Origin: Bacillota bacterium
GTDB lineage: Bacteria; Bacillota; Clostridia; Lachnospirales; Lachnospiraceae
Assembly (NCBI GenBank): GCA_023442465.1
Contig: JAEZZQ010000016.1
Span: forward strand, 496,001 to 560,000
Reading direction: 5' to 3'
DNA: 64,000 nt
Shown here piece after piece: positions 37,324 through 45,966 of this stretch. Numbering within the stretch: the stretch's first letter is position 1; each line of letters opens with the position of its first letter. The notes under the pieces were generated by a model. The model was not told where the DNA came from. It did not search any database and saw only the letters and a program-made list of their open reading frames with translations. Made by a program: the position numbers and the translations under genes.

Positions 37324-38115
37324 CTATTTTTTAAAATAATACCTATCTATTCTATAGGGAATAATTTCTAATATGTCACTTCCCGGTATCGCTTTATCGC
37401 TATCCCCGTCAAAATGAATCTTATAATCATAGTTCCAAAAATACTTCCCTGCAAAATAAGAAACAAACTGGTATATAATAGAATCTTTGTTGTAAAAATT
37501 TATACAGGAAAATGGAATTTTAAATCTTACTAAAAGTGATTCACCATTCTCTCTTAAATATCTGTATAATTGCGGGTAATTTTCCTTTAACGCTTGCCTC
37601 GCTAATTCGCCACCAATGTTCTCACAGAATTGCTCATATCCAGCTCTCATATCCTCACTTAGAAGACCAATATCTGAATAAAAACACAACTGTGGCGCCC
37701 TTCCATTCGAAGAATATTTCCAATCATATAATTGTTTGATAGCTTCATGAGCTTGACCTATCTCTTGTTCTGGCATATTAAGAGTTCGCAATGTATGAAC
37801 AATATTCTTACTATATATATTCCACTCGTTTGTTCTAAGTCCCTCTAGAAGAATAATGTTTCTATCAAGTATTTTGGTGGAATGATAACATACAACTTCA
37901 TATTGCTCAAATATAGAAATGAGTTCCTGATAAAAAGGATACGCTGAACTCGGTCCTATATAATCTTCTATTGCACAATTTACATCTTTATCATATTGAA
38001 TCTCATATACCTTAATCTTGGTGGTTATACCACGAGACAGTGAGTCAAACCTTTCTACAATCTTTTGCTCTACTTCTGTAGGAATTGTACTTATATCTGA
38101 AACATCAATTAACAT
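37324..38115 (-). CDS. ART-like (DarT-like motif) protein, first gene of the four-gene operon
   Basis: The 263 residues do not match a family I can name. The segment VVCYHSTKILDRNIILLEGL (about 74-93) has the pattern Y-H-x-T followed by a helix and G-L, which in DarT and related ADP-ribosyltransferases forms part of the NAD pocket. Later pieces PQLCFYSDIGLL, LLVRFKIPFSCI and IPGSDILEIIPY are beta-rich, as expected of that fold. No catalytic Glu can be assigned with confidence. There is no signal or membrane segment. GGAAGGGG lies upstream of the ATG. The three downstream genes follow at gaps of 34, 90 and 40 bases, so co-expression is likely. Confidence 0.45.
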   Translation of the reverse strand: MLIDVSDISTIPTEVEQKIVERFDSLSRGITTKIKVYEIQYDKDVNCAIEDYIGPSSAYPFYQELISIFEQYEVVCYHSTKILDRNIILLEGLRTNEWNIYSKNIVHTLRTLNMPEQEIGQAHEAIKQLYDWKYSSNGRAPQLCFYSDIGLLSEDMRAGYEQFCENIGGELARQALKENYPQLYRYLRENGESLLVRFKIPFSCINFYNKDSIIYQFVSYFAGKYFWNYDYKIHFDGDSDKAIPGSDILEIIPYRIDRYYFKK

Positions 38116-38138
38116 TTACAATATGCCCCTTCCTTATG

Positions 38139-38246
38139 TTACTTTTTGGTAATATAACTATGCCGGCAATGATTTTCCTTTCTGTTATAATCCCGCATCA
38201 ATCTCTCCATTTTTTATTGATATTCAAATGCTATATCTTTACCCAT
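38139..38246 (-). pseudogene. Tiny frame with an internal stop upstream of the four-gene operon
   Basis: An ATG at 38246 (near GGGGG) reads MGKDIAFEYQ, then TAA, and continues in the same frame KMERLMRDYNRKENHCRHSY to a second stop at 38139. Both halves look like one 35-residue protein with a single nonsense codon. The second half could restart at its own ATG. It ends 24 bases before the first operon gene. It could also be chance. Confidence 0.3.
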
Positions 38247-38348
38247 TACAATTCCCCCATATGATTACTCAATGATTTTTTAATATATATTATTTTATCA
38301 CATAACACATCGTAATTCCATCAATACAAAATAATTTATTGATGGAAA

Positions 38349-38380
38349 AAGCCTTCAAATCTTACTTGACTTGAAGGCTT
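38349..38380 (-). terminator. Terminator of the toxin-antitoxin pair
   Basis: A perfect 10-bp stem AAGCCTTCAA / TTGAAGGCTT is followed on the minus strand by TTTTTCC, 9 bases after the toxin stop codon. Confidence 0.85.
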
Positions 38381-38388
38381 GAATCTAA

Positions 38389-38706
38389 CTATTTATCTTT
38401 TAACAAACTTTGCCACTCTACTTTGTTGTATAAGACTCTGATTATGTACACAATATCATTCTGCATATCATAATAATAGAAGATATTGTAGTTATCAAAG
38501 CGAGTCATTCGTAGACCGACACGTCGTAATAACTCGTCTTCTACCAGCGGATGAGCGGTTGGATATTCACTCAATTTCTCAGCCGCATCCAAGATACCAT
38601 CCGTGATTCTTTGAGCTGCTTGAGGGTTGCAGAGATCAACGAAGATATAGTATTCTATGTCCAGCAAGTCATACTCTGCCGGTTCGGTAAATACCACATT
38701 AGCCAC
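38389..38706 (-). CDS. ParE/RelE-superfamily toxin
   Basis: The 105 residues have the ParE/RelE fold signature: VVFTEPAEYDLLDIEYYI, a helix ending EKLSEYPTAHPLV, then LRMTRFDNYNIFYYYD and IVYIIRVLYNKVEWQSLL. The pattern R-V-L-Y/H-x-x-x-x-W is the usual C-terminal end of ParE-type toxins. ParE toxins poison DNA gyrase and RelE toxins cut mRNA; the ending favours ParE. Its start overlaps the end of the antitoxin gene by 8 bases, the normal order of antitoxin first and toxin second with coupled translation. The pair has its own terminator and lies in the defence-rich island. Confidence 0.88.
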   Translation of the reverse strand: MANVVFTEPAEYDLLDIEYYIFVDLCNPQAAQRITDGILDAAEKLSEYPTAHPLVEDELLRRVGLRMTRFDNYNIFYYYDMQNDIVYIIRVLYNKVEWQSLLKDK

Positions 38707-38863
38707 GCTCTTCTCTCCTCTTTTTCAGTTTTTCTCTTACTTCATCGATTGTACTGGTTCTGCCATCCTGCATTGCTTTATAGCCTTCCCCAATCAAACG
38801 ATAAAATTCCAATTTTTCAGTATCCGTTAGTTCTTCTATTTTCTGTGTATTTGTTGCTAACAT
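38699..38863 (-). CDS. Antitoxin of the ParE/RelE pair
   Basis: The 54 residues run from the ATG at 38863; a longer reading to 38899 adds a Lys-rich stretch without a ribosome site. The middle ELTDTEKLEFYRLIGEGYKA and the charged tail TIDEVREKLKKRREER resemble small clostridial antitoxins whose C-terminal helix wraps the ParE-type toxin. A separate DNA-binding domain is not obvious at this size. It overlaps the toxin gene by 8 bases. Confidence 0.75.
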   Translation of the reverse strand: MLATNTQKIEELTDTEKLEFYRLIGEGYKAMQDGRTSTIDEVREKLKKRREERG

Positions 38864-39055
38864 ACAATCACACCCTTTCTTCTTTTTTAAATATACCATA
38901 TATCTTCGCCCTCAACAATCATTATTGCTCAATATTTTCCCTGACTATATTATATGTTGTGGCATCACAAAGCACTCATCCAATTACTTATTCAAAAAGG
39001 AAATTATTGTTAAAATCTCAATTAAATCCCATTCATTCACTGCCCCCTTTAATTT

Positions 39056-39475
39056 TTAACTCATTCCAAATATCTCTCCACCTATCTCCACGATATCATC
39101 AATGAGTATTCTATCTCCATTCATCATAATGAGAATTCTATTATACAAATCTATCTTCTTTACAATCTCAGTAACAGTGACATAGGCTCCTCCAACCTTA
39201 TTTTCATCCGGTTGAAAATAAGTAACTTCAATTCGCGGCCTTTCCTCCATCTTATCCACAATAATCTGAAGACGTTCTCTCAAAGACTCCATTACCGATT
39301 CATCCAACTCCACCCTCGCATCTGTCAATCGAGCAGTCTCCCGGATCGCTGACTCGTATCCGGTCAGGGCAGCAAAGGGTGAAAACTGTGCAGCCCTATC
39401 TATGATATCCATGGGTGGATGTGTGGCAGATACATGATGTGGTAAATGAATCATATCCTCATATGTCTGAATCAT
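39056..39475 (-). CDS. YolD-like family protein
   Basis: The 139 residues contain PMDIIDRAAQFSPFAALTGY near the N-terminus and FQPDENKVGGAYVTVTEIV later, the hallmarks of the clostridial YolD-like family. Members are nearly always encoded beside Y-family polymerases (UvrX/UmuC type) and are thought to act as UmuD-like partners in damage-tolerant replication. Its ATG overlaps the stop codon of the polymerase gene by 4 bases (ATGA), so translation is coupled and both should be under the SOS-type promoter upstream. Confidence 0.88.
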   Translation of the reverse strand: MIQTYEDMIHLPHHVSATHPPMDIIDRAAQFSPFAALTGYESAIRETARLTDARVELDESVMESLRERLQIIVDKMEERPRIEVTYFQPDENKVGGAYVTVTEIVKKIDLYNRILIMMNGDRILIDDIVEIGGEIFGMS

Positions 39476-40995
39476 GCTTTGTGTCCTCCTATTTGTCTAT
39501 TTCGAAGAACAGCCGTTGCACCCTCTTCTAAATTCATCCCTCTTATAACGGCATTCTTCCCATACTTATGCTTGATCTCCAATAATGCTTTTTGTATCTT
39601 CCTCTCTTTGGCAATCTCTGCTTTCCTAGCTTCCCTCTTGATCTGCTCTGCCGTGTAATCCGTAAAGAGATTCATCTGTTCAAAGCAATCCACTTTTTGA
39701 GCAGCTGACTCACTGACTACATGGTTTGCGGATATATTAATCCTTCTTATCAAAAGATTCTTATCCACGATCGCTTCGAACAATTCGGTGACGGCATCCA
39801 TCATTCGCTTCGTAGAAGAAGTGGCTCCGTCCAGATTCTTTGTTCCGTGTACTGACTTGGGCACTGTGCGGCCATAGTGATCCATTGTAATCGGTCCACG
39901 GTATAACCTTTTTCTATCAGGATCTGTCAGGCTATCAATGTCAAATCCGATGGTTAAAACAATCTGATCCGTCACCAATCCTCTATCCACCAAATCCAAG
40001 GATAGCAGATCTGCCATTTCCCGAGTCACCAATCTTGCCTTGTTATAATCATAGGCACATTGTAATACTTGGCCAGAGCCTACACAGTTGGTGCTTGGTT
40101 TATAGACTTTCACATCCGATATGCTGCAAGGCTCCCATCCCCATGCATGATCAATCAATAACTCCGCATTAATTCCAAACATTTTGTAAAGTAAATCTTC
40201 ATTATAATAGTCTCTTGGTTTTCCAAGAGAACATCTTGCTACATCCCCCATGGTAAACAAGCCTTGCTCTTCCAGTTTTTTAGCATATCCCCGGCCAATT
40301 CTCCAAAAGTCAGTAATTGGACGGTGATTCCACATCAGGCTACGGTAGCTCATCTCATCCAATTCTGCAATCAGCACGCCATTATCATCTTCCTGAATGT
40401 GCTTCGCCCGGATATCCATGGCAACCTTACAGAGATATAAATTGGTGCCGATTCCGGCGGCTGCCACGATCCCTGTACTCCTTCGAACATCCAGAATGAT
40501 TTGAGTCGTGAGCTCACGGGCAGTCATTTTATAGCTATTTAAATAATCGGTCACGTCCATAAATACTTCATCCACGGAATAAACATGGATATCCTCCGGT
40601 GCAATATATTTCAAGTAGATATCATAAATTCTGGTGCTGTAATTTATATAAAGAGCCATCCTTGGTGTGGCTGCAATATAGTCTACTGCAAGTTCCGGTG
40701 AAGTTTTCAGTTCAAGGTCGTTACAGGACGCTCCCATAAGGGTTCGTCCTGGCGCATTTTGGCGTCTCCGGGCATTTACCTCTCGAACCTTCTGTACCAC
40801 CTCAAACAGCCTTGCTCTGCCGGGAATTCCGTATGCTTTTAAGGAGGGTGAGACAGCAAGACAGATGGTTTTCTCTGTGCGGCTGACGTCTGCTACCACA
40901 AGGTTGGTAGCTAGTGGATCAAGATCTCTTTCGATGCACTCCACAGAAGCATAAAAACTCTTGAAATCAATTGCGACATAGGTTCTGTTTTTCAT
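39472..40995 (-). CDS. Y-family translesion DNA polymerase (UvrX/UmuC-like)
   Basis: The 507 residues show the Y-family palm and fingers: YVAIDFKSFYASVECIERDL at the N-terminus with the first catalytic Asp, and YSVDEVFMDVTDYL with the Asp-Glu pair near 140. GIVAAAGIGTNLYLCKVAMD and the helix-hairpin-helix region FWRIGRGYAKKLEEQGL follow. The C-terminal little-finger and tail extend to 507 residues, longer than DinB (about 350) and typical of the UvrX group on phages and mobile elements. It copies past DNA lesions with low fidelity. The promoter carries two LexA-like boxes. The gene is followed directly by yolD and lies next to the recombinase cassette. Confidence 0.92.
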   Translation of the reverse strand: MKNRTYVAIDFKSFYASVECIERDLDPLATNLVVADVSRTEKTICLAVSPSLKAYGIPGRARLFEVVQKVREVNARRRQNAPGRTLMGASCNDLELKTSPELAVDYIAATPRMALYINYSTRIYDIYLKYIAPEDIHVYSVDEVFMDVTDYLNSYKMTARELTTQIILDVRRSTGIVAAAGIGTNLYLCKVAMDIRAKHIQEDDNGVLIAELDEMSYRSLMWNHRPITDFWRIGRGYAKKLEEQGLFTMGDVARCSLGKPRDYYNEDLLYKMFGINAELLIDHAWGWEPCSISDVKVYKPSTNCVGSGQVLQCAYDYNKARLVTREMADLLSLDLVDRGLVTDQIVLTIGFDIDSLTDPDRKRLYRGPITMDHYGRTVPKSVHGTKNLDGATSSTKRMMDAVTELFEAIVDKNLLIRRINISANHVVSESAAQKVDCFEQMNLFTDYTAEQIKREARKAEIAKERKIQKALLEIKHKYGKNAVIRGMNLEEGATAVLRNRQIGGHKA

Positions 40996-41038
40996 GGAAA
41001 TTCTCTGGCTCCTCCTTCATATCATCAATAAAAACATT

Positions 41039-41092
41039 CGAATATACGTTCTGTTACGAGCCCATTATATCAAGAACGTCTGTTTGTGTAAA
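41039..41092 (-). promoter_or_regulatory. SOS-type promoter of the polymerase-yolD operon
   Basis: On the minus strand TTTACA (41087-41092), 17 bases and TATAAT (41064-41069) form the promoter. Two sites resemble the Gram-positive LexA box GAAC-N4-GTTC: CGAATATACGTTC (41039-41051) past the start site and GAACGTCTGTTTG (41074-41086) inside the spacer. Each has one mismatch in a half-site. Repression by LexA and induction by DNA damage are expected. Confidence 0.72.
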
Positions 41093-41254
41093 TAGGTATT
41101 AAAGTAATTCCTATAACTTACAAATCTTCAAGTATTTGGGGAAAACAAAATCGGTATTTTCATTATTTTTACATTATCTCGGATATTCTTTTTCTAAACT
41201 AATGCTCCTATTTGCTGCCCAGCCTATGATCTGCCTTTACGCCAACAATAAAAC

Positions 41255-41272
41255 GCCCGGTCCCTTCCGGGC
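41255..41272. terminator. Bidirectional terminator at the edge of the recombinase cassette
   Basis: GCCCGG / CCGGGC with a 6-base loop is flanked by A-runs on one side and ATTTTATT on the other, so it can end transcription both ways. It separates the recombinase operon from the polymerase region. Confidence 0.7.
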
Positions 41273-41288
41273 ATTTTATTCTTACCGT

Positions 41289-41338
41289 AAACCGGCAGAA
41301 ATAACCTTTACCTATTCCATTGTCATTTCTGCCAGTTT
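41289..41338. repeat. 14-bp inverted repeat abutting the last recombinase stop codon
   Basis: AAACCGGCAGAAAT (41289-41302) and ATTTCTGCCAGTTT (41325-41338) are inverted copies with one mismatch, 22 bases apart, ending exactly at the stop codon of the third recombinase gene. It may be a first terminator or a crossover/attachment site of the element. Confidence 0.5.
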
Positions 41339-42979
41339 CTATTCATAACTGATGCTTTGCTCCACACAAATTCCTGAGTGAAACTGTAGCATCAATTTAT
41401 CGGCAGAGATGACTTTAATGGTTCTTATCAATCTTCTCACAAGGTCATTATCAAGCTCTGGGGCGAGATGACTATTTTTTTGTATGAAATTATCCATATC
41501 TTGAAGCCGTTGTTCATAACTTTTTTTCTCCCTTTCCCTTCGCCGTTTCTCCATCTGTTCTTCTTTTAGGGTATTGATTTCTTCTGCTATCTTCTGATAA
41601 CGTTTATCAAACGCATCGCTATAGGAGCCTACTTTAGCATTCTCTGCAATAAGTTCTACCATCTCATTTTGCTTTTCTTTGATTTTAGCATCGTACTCAT
41701 CCGGGTCTTGGTTTCTCCCATGACTTCCGAGTACCATTATGACATTTTGTCTGAGAGCCCCTACATAATCTCCCTCATTTCTCGCTATCTTTTGAATCGC
41801 TTCCATTACTGCTCTGTTTAACGGGCCTTCTTCTATCGTCTCTGAATTCTCACAGCTATTCACACCATTGTTCAGGCGATTCGTACATCTCCATACGATT
41901 TTCTTTTTTCCGTTTCGTGCCCAAGTTACTCTGCGGTATTCATGTCCACATTTCCCGCACAGCAGGATACCTGTTAATGCATAGGCTGAAGAATATTTTC
42001 TTTTCATATCTTTCTTTCTTGTTTCCGCCGACTTGCATAACGATGCCCTTCTCATCCGCTCTTCCTGTACTTGATAAAAAAGAGTTTTGGGGATAATAGC
42101 TTCATGATTATTCTCCACATAATATTGTGGAACGATTCCTTTATTGATCACCTTTTTCTTAGTCATAAAATCTACGGTATAGGTTTTTTGTAATAAAGCA
42201 TCTCCCATATATTTTTCATTTTGGAGCATTTTTTCAATCACTGTCGCTTGCCAATTATCATTTCCTGTAACCGTTTTAATACCCTTTTCTTCTAAATAGG
42301 ATTTGATTTTCCGACTGCTGTTTCCCTCTAAATAAAGTCGGAATATCAGTCTTACGATTTCTGCCTCCTCCGGTACGATGATTAATTCACCTTCTGCATT
42401 TTTTGTATATCCCATAAATTTCTTATGGTTAACAAGTACCTTTCCACTTTCAAAACGCCTTACAACGCCCCATCTTGTATTCTCGCTGATATTCCGGCTT
42501 TCCTCTTGAGCAAGGCTGCTTAAAATGGTGATCAACATCTCCCCGGTTCCATCTAATGTATTGATTCCTTCTTTTTCAAACACCACCGCAATATTCTTTT
42601 CTTTCAATTTCCGTATGGTGATCAAGGAATCTACCGTATTTCTTGCAAATCTGCTGACTGATTTTGTCAAAATCATATCTATTTTTCCATCTAAGGCATC
42701 CTGTATCATTGCCTTGAAATCAGCACGTTTCTTGGTATTAGTAGCACTTTTTCCATCATCAGCATAGATCCCTGCGTTTCTCCAATTTTGGTTCTCTTTT
42801 ATCTTTTTCGTGTAATAATCCAGCTGTGCTTCATAGCTGCCTTCCTGCTCTTCTAACTCTGTACTGACACGGCAATATGCCGCCACTCTAAGTTTCTTTT
42901 CCGTCAGTTTGATGCCTCTGTCATATTGAGGCTTGGCAGGGATCACAGATACTTTCTTTTTCACTGCCGTACTTCCCAT
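41339..42979 (-). CDS. Large serine recombinase (third of three)
   Basis: The 546 residues have an N-terminal resolvase domain with the catalytic Ser in AAYCRVSTELEEQEG (about 34-48) and the KSVSRFARNTVDSL helix near 105. The recombinase domain (FMGYTKNAEGELIIVPEEAE), the zinc beta-ribbon LLCGKCGHEYRRV near 338 with the second Cys pair in WRCTNRLNNGVNSC, and a C-terminal coiled coil follow. This is the full TnpX-like architecture used for excision and integration of mobile elements through a covalent Ser-DNA intermediate. It starts 2 bases after the stop of the second gene, with GGAGG upstream. It is the last gene of the operon and ends at the cassette edge. Confidence 0.92.
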   Translation of the reverse strand: MGSTAVKKKVSVIPAKPQYDRGIKLTEKKLRVAAYCRVSTELEEQEGSYEAQLDYYTKKIKENQNWRNAGIYADDGKSATNTKKRADFKAMIQDALDGKIDMILTKSVSRFARNTVDSLITIRKLKEKNIAVVFEKEGINTLDGTGEMLITILSSLAQEESRNISENTRWGVVRRFESGKVLVNHKKFMGYTKNAEGELIIVPEEAEIVRLIFRLYLEGNSSRKIKSYLEEKGIKTVTGNDNWQATVIEKMLQNEKYMGDALLQKTYTVDFMTKKKVINKGIVPQYYVENNHEAIIPKTLFYQVQEERMRRASLCKSAETRKKDMKRKYSSAYALTGILLCGKCGHEYRRVTWARNGKKKIVWRCTNRLNNGVNSCENSETIEEGPLNRAVMEAIQKIARNEGDYVGALRQNVIMVLGSHGRNQDPDEYDAKIKEKQNEMVELIAENAKVGSYSDAFDKRYQKIAEEINTLKEEQMEKRRREREKKSYEQRLQDMDNFIQKNSHLAPELDNDLVRRLIRTIKVISADKLMLQFHSGICVEQSISYE

Positions 42980-42981
42980 TA

Positions 42982-43899
42982 TTAACCTCCATGTAAAATT
43001 TGTTTGATATCTTCTTCGTAGTCAATCTTTACACTACTTTCATTGTAAAAAATTACTTTTGCAGAATGGTCCTTACATACAATAACCTGCTTAATCAGCT
43101 TCCTATATAAGTCCTCGTGAAAATCTCTCACTACATCGATTCCACTCAGAAACTCAAGCATTTCTTCCGTCTTATATTTCTGATCTTCTATCTTGAGCGT
43201 ACGATATCGCTCCGATGCCCGCTCATATAAAACTTCCATGCTATCACATGTTTGATTATCTTTCTGATTTCCTATGGTGACTTTAAGCTCTCGGTTTTTC
43301 TTGTCAGCCGATCCGTCGGTTTCTCCTGCCTGTAAAAAAATCTTTGGATTATGTAGAAGCTGGTTCATCGCTCGAACACAAAGCTCCATAATCTGCTGGT
43401 CGGAGATGAATCCTCCACCACATGCAGTTTGCTTATGATACACATAATTTCTACATTTCCATTTTGGAATCCCACGTCTTCTGCTTTTATCTGGTCGTAT
43501 GCGAATATACGGTTCTCCACATTCCGCACAAGTCAGTACTCCACTAAATAAGTTTTTTTCCTTAACATTGGGTATGTACTTTCCACGTTTTAGTTCCGCG
43601 CAGACCTGCTCACGCCTTTTTTGTACCCGTCCAAATAGTTCCTCACTGATAATCTGTGGATAATATTCATTCCCTAAATAATCACGATTTTCTAAAATTT
43701 TACCGACAGATACATGACTCCAAGAAACCCTATTCTGCGCATTTTTGATTTCTGACGCCTTCAGTCCGATGGCAATTCGTGTTGCTGATACGCCATCTGC
43801 ATAGTCCTTGAATATCTGTTCCACGATTTTTCTGCCTTCATCATGAATTGTAATTTTTCCATCGATCATTTTATAGCCGATTGGCATATGCCACTGCAT
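42982..43899 (-). CDS. Recombinase-family protein lacking the catalytic resolvase domain (second of three)
   Basis: The 305 residues begin directly in the DNA-binding recombinase domain (MPIGYKMIDGKITIHDEGRK). They continue with NRVSWSHVSVGKILENRDYL and a zinc ribbon (LTCAECGEPYIRIR, later WKCRNYVYHKQTACGG), then a coiled coil. The N-terminal domain with the nucleophilic Ser is wholly absent, and the ribosome site AAGGAGGGG is placed for this exact start, so it is a designed short form, not a truncation by frameshift. It overlaps the first recombinase gene by 29 bases. It probably works as a DNA-binding partner or directionality factor of the two active recombinases. Confidence 0.88.
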   Translation of the reverse strand: MQWHMPIGYKMIDGKITIHDEGRKIVEQIFKDYADGVSATRIAIGLKASEIKNAQNRVSWSHVSVGKILENRDYLGNEYYPQIISEELFGRVQKRREQVCAELKRGKYIPNVKEKNLFSGVLTCAECGEPYIRIRPDKSRRRGIPKWKCRNYVYHKQTACGGGFISDQQIMELCVRAMNQLLHNPKIFLQAGETDGSADKKNRELKVTIGNQKDNQTCDSMEVLYERASERYRTLKIEDQKYKTEEMLEFLSGIDVVRDFHEDLYRKLIKQVIVCKDHSAKVIFYNESSVKIDYEEDIKQILHGG

Positions 43900-45490
43900 C
43901 TATTTCCCCTCCTTCCTTTTCCGTCAGCTTTAATCCATTGTTCAGATAAAAGGTAATTTCATGCTCTCTGGAGATTCTGATTTCCTTTACCATGAGATCA
44001 AATAAATCTTCTCTAAATTCCTTCAGTAGGCCATCCTCACTTTTTAAGAGTCCGATTATCTGCTCCGTCTTTACGATTTCCCTGCTCCGTCTCTGTTTTC
44101 CTAATAAGACCGCTTTTCTTCTTCTGCATTCTAGAAGTCTGTGTGATAGCTGACTATAATTTTCCATAAAAATGGCAGAGTCCATATATCCTTTCTTCAT
44201 GATTTGAATCAGGATTCGGCTCTGCTCCGTTAAATTCATAATTTCTCTATCCAGTTGTTCATTTTCCTGCACATCTTTGGTACTGATCGGAAGCTTTTTC
44301 ATCTCTTCCAAAAGTGGCTCCAACACGGTTCCTGGATTTGTATAAAGTTTATTCCACATGGTGAGGAATGTCGCATGTAGCACTTCTTCCTTGATTGCCT
44401 TCGTTTTGCAATAGTCTTTGTTTTTCACATGCCTATAACATGTCCAGATAACCTTTTCATATGGTTTGCCAAGATATATCTTCTGCCTTCGGAAATGGCT
44501 TCCACATTCTTCACAGATAATACGACTGGTGAACAAATATCTGTTCTTGTATTTCTCCCCATCCATGTATAAAGTATCAGACCGGTATTTTATGATATCC
44601 CTGACTGCTTGAGCTTCTTCTCTTGTAACAATGGGTGGATGATTATCGGTAATTAAATATTGTTCCATTTCCCCATAGTTTACTTTTCTAACAAATGGAA
44701 TCTTCTTTTCCGTATAGGTTTTCTGCTGTAACAAATCTCCCTCATACGCAGGATTTAGCAAGATTCCTTTTATTACACCGTCATGCCAGTATTCACTACT
44801 TCGAATCGTCGGCACTCCTTGTTCATCCAACATTTTGGCAATCAGATAGGTTCCTATTCCATTCAAGTAAAGGGCAAAAATTCTTTTTACCACTTCTGCT
44901 TCTTCCGGTTGTATGGTCAGATTACCCTCTTCGTCATTAACATACCCATATGGCGGGGTGGACACGATATACGTTCCATCCTGATACCGCTTAATCGTAG
45001 ACCATCGATTATTTCCCGAAAAGTCCTCTGATTCCCCTTGTGCGATGGAAGAAAGCACGGTAATCATCAGTTCACTTTTTTCCGTGAGCGTATTGATATT
45101 TTCTTTCTCAAAATAAATTCCTATGCCGAGGGCCTTCAGTTTTCGGATTGTCTGAATACTTTCCAATGTGTTTCTGCCAAAACGAGTCACCGACTTTGTA
45201 ATAATAAGGTCTATGATTCCGTCTTCACAATCCTGTATCATATTCTGGAACTCATCTCTGCCTTTTACCTTAGTTCCCGTAGTCCCCTCATCTGCATAGA
45301 TACCAGCAAATTCCCATAAAGGATTTTCTTGTATCATGCGGGTATAATATTCTACCTGCGCTAAATAGGATTCTGTTTGTGCCTTACTTCCCGTACTGAC
45401 ACGGACATAAGCACATACTCTTAAATGTGGTCTGCTTACTGTATGCTGGCTGTCAGAAAATGCATGAATGACTGTTACTTTCTTAGCCAT
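43871..45490 (-). CDS. Large serine recombinase (first of three)
   Basis: The 539 residues have the same layout as the third gene but a diverged sequence. The catalytic Ser lies in CAYVRVSTGSKAQTE (about 26-40), then KSVTRFGRNTLESIQ near 100, the recombinase domain PPYGYVNDEEGNLTIQPEEA, a zinc ribbon IICEECGSHFRRQ with WTCYRHVKNKDYC and a C-terminal coiled coil. AAGGAGAG precedes the ATG. It opens the three-recombinase operon, which overlaps or abuts throughout. Such multi-recombinase operons sit at one end of clostridial integrative elements. Confidence 0.92.
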   Translation of the reverse strand: MAKKVTVIHAFSDSQHTVSRPHLRVCAYVRVSTGSKAQTESYLAQVEYYTRMIQENPLWEFAGIYADEGTTGTKVKGRDEFQNMIQDCEDGIIDLIITKSVTRFGRNTLESIQTIRKLKALGIGIYFEKENINTLTEKSELMITVLSSIAQGESEDFSGNNRWSTIKRYQDGTYIVSTPPYGYVNDEEGNLTIQPEEAEVVKRIFALYLNGIGTYLIAKMLDEQGVPTIRSSEYWHDGVIKGILLNPAYEGDLLQQKTYTEKKIPFVRKVNYGEMEQYLITDNHPPIVTREEAQAVRDIIKYRSDTLYMDGEKYKNRYLFTSRIICEECGSHFRRQKIYLGKPYEKVIWTCYRHVKNKDYCKTKAIKEEVLHATFLTMWNKLYTNPGTVLEPLLEEMKKLPISTKDVQENEQLDREIMNLTEQSRILIQIMKKGYMDSAIFMENYSQLSHRLLECRRRKAVLLGKQRRSREIVKTEQIIGLLKSEDGLLKEFREDLFDLMVKEIRISREHEITFYLNNGLKLTEKEGGEIDAVAYANRL

Positions 45491-45578
45491 ACTCTTCTCT
45501 CCTTTCCTTATTTTTCAGGAATTTTCTCTCCTGTTAGCAACATACATTACCACACTCATCCTTATATATCTAGCGTTT

Positions 45579-45734
45579 TTACAGATATACTTTTGCAAAT
45601 TCGAGGGAAAAAGTTTCTATATTTAAAACCCTGATTTTATCCCTTTCTTCTTCACTAATTAGGCCGTTTTCCTGCATCTTTTGCAGAAGAAAATCAGCCA
45701 TCTTATACATAACTTCATTTGCTCCAGTCTCCAT
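45579..45734 (-). CDS. 51-residue protein of the recombinase cassette
   Basis: It starts at the ATG at 45734 with GGAGGG 5 bases upstream and reads METGANEVMYKMADFLLQKM, then EENGLI-like and SEEERDKI segments, ending VYL. It has helix-turn-helix length and a pattern common in very small element-borne proteins (helix, short turn with an LISEEE start, helix). There is no membrane segment. It sits 10 bases after the next upstream small ORF and 89 bases before the first recombinase. The function is unknown; excisionase-like or regulatory roles are possible but not shown. Confidence 0.7.
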   Translation of the reverse strand: METGANEVMYKMADFLLQKMQENGLISEEERDKIRVLNIETFSLEFAKVYL

Positions 45735-45743
45735 CTTTCCCTC

Positions 45744-45938
45744 CTACATCTGCGGAATCATCCAATCTTCTTCCTTATCCGATTCATCCTGTTCCACTTT
45801 CGCTCCGCACATTTGCTCATATATCTGTTTGGCTGCTTCTTTTTGCTCTTCCAAAGTCATTTTTTCTGCTGACTCTGAACGTCCCACCCTATGGTACGCT
45901 ACCCTCACAACACTTTTGGCTTTATCTTCCACTCCCAT
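45744..45938 (-). CDS. 64-residue protein of the recombinase cassette
   Basis: It starts with MGVEDKAKSVVRVAYHRVGR behind AGGAGGAG at ideal spacing. A helix MTLEEQKEAAKQIYEQM and an acidic tail ending DWMIPQM follow. The charged, soluble sequence and strong ribosome site make it a real gene. Its neighbours on both sides are equally small and run in the same direction. No family is recognised. Confidence 0.7.
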   Translation of the reverse strand: MGVEDKAKSVVRVAYHRVGRSESAEKMTLEEQKEAAKQIYEQMCGAKVEQDESDKEEDWMIPQM

Positions 45939-45966
45939 GTCTCCTCCTATATGTTATTTTCATATT

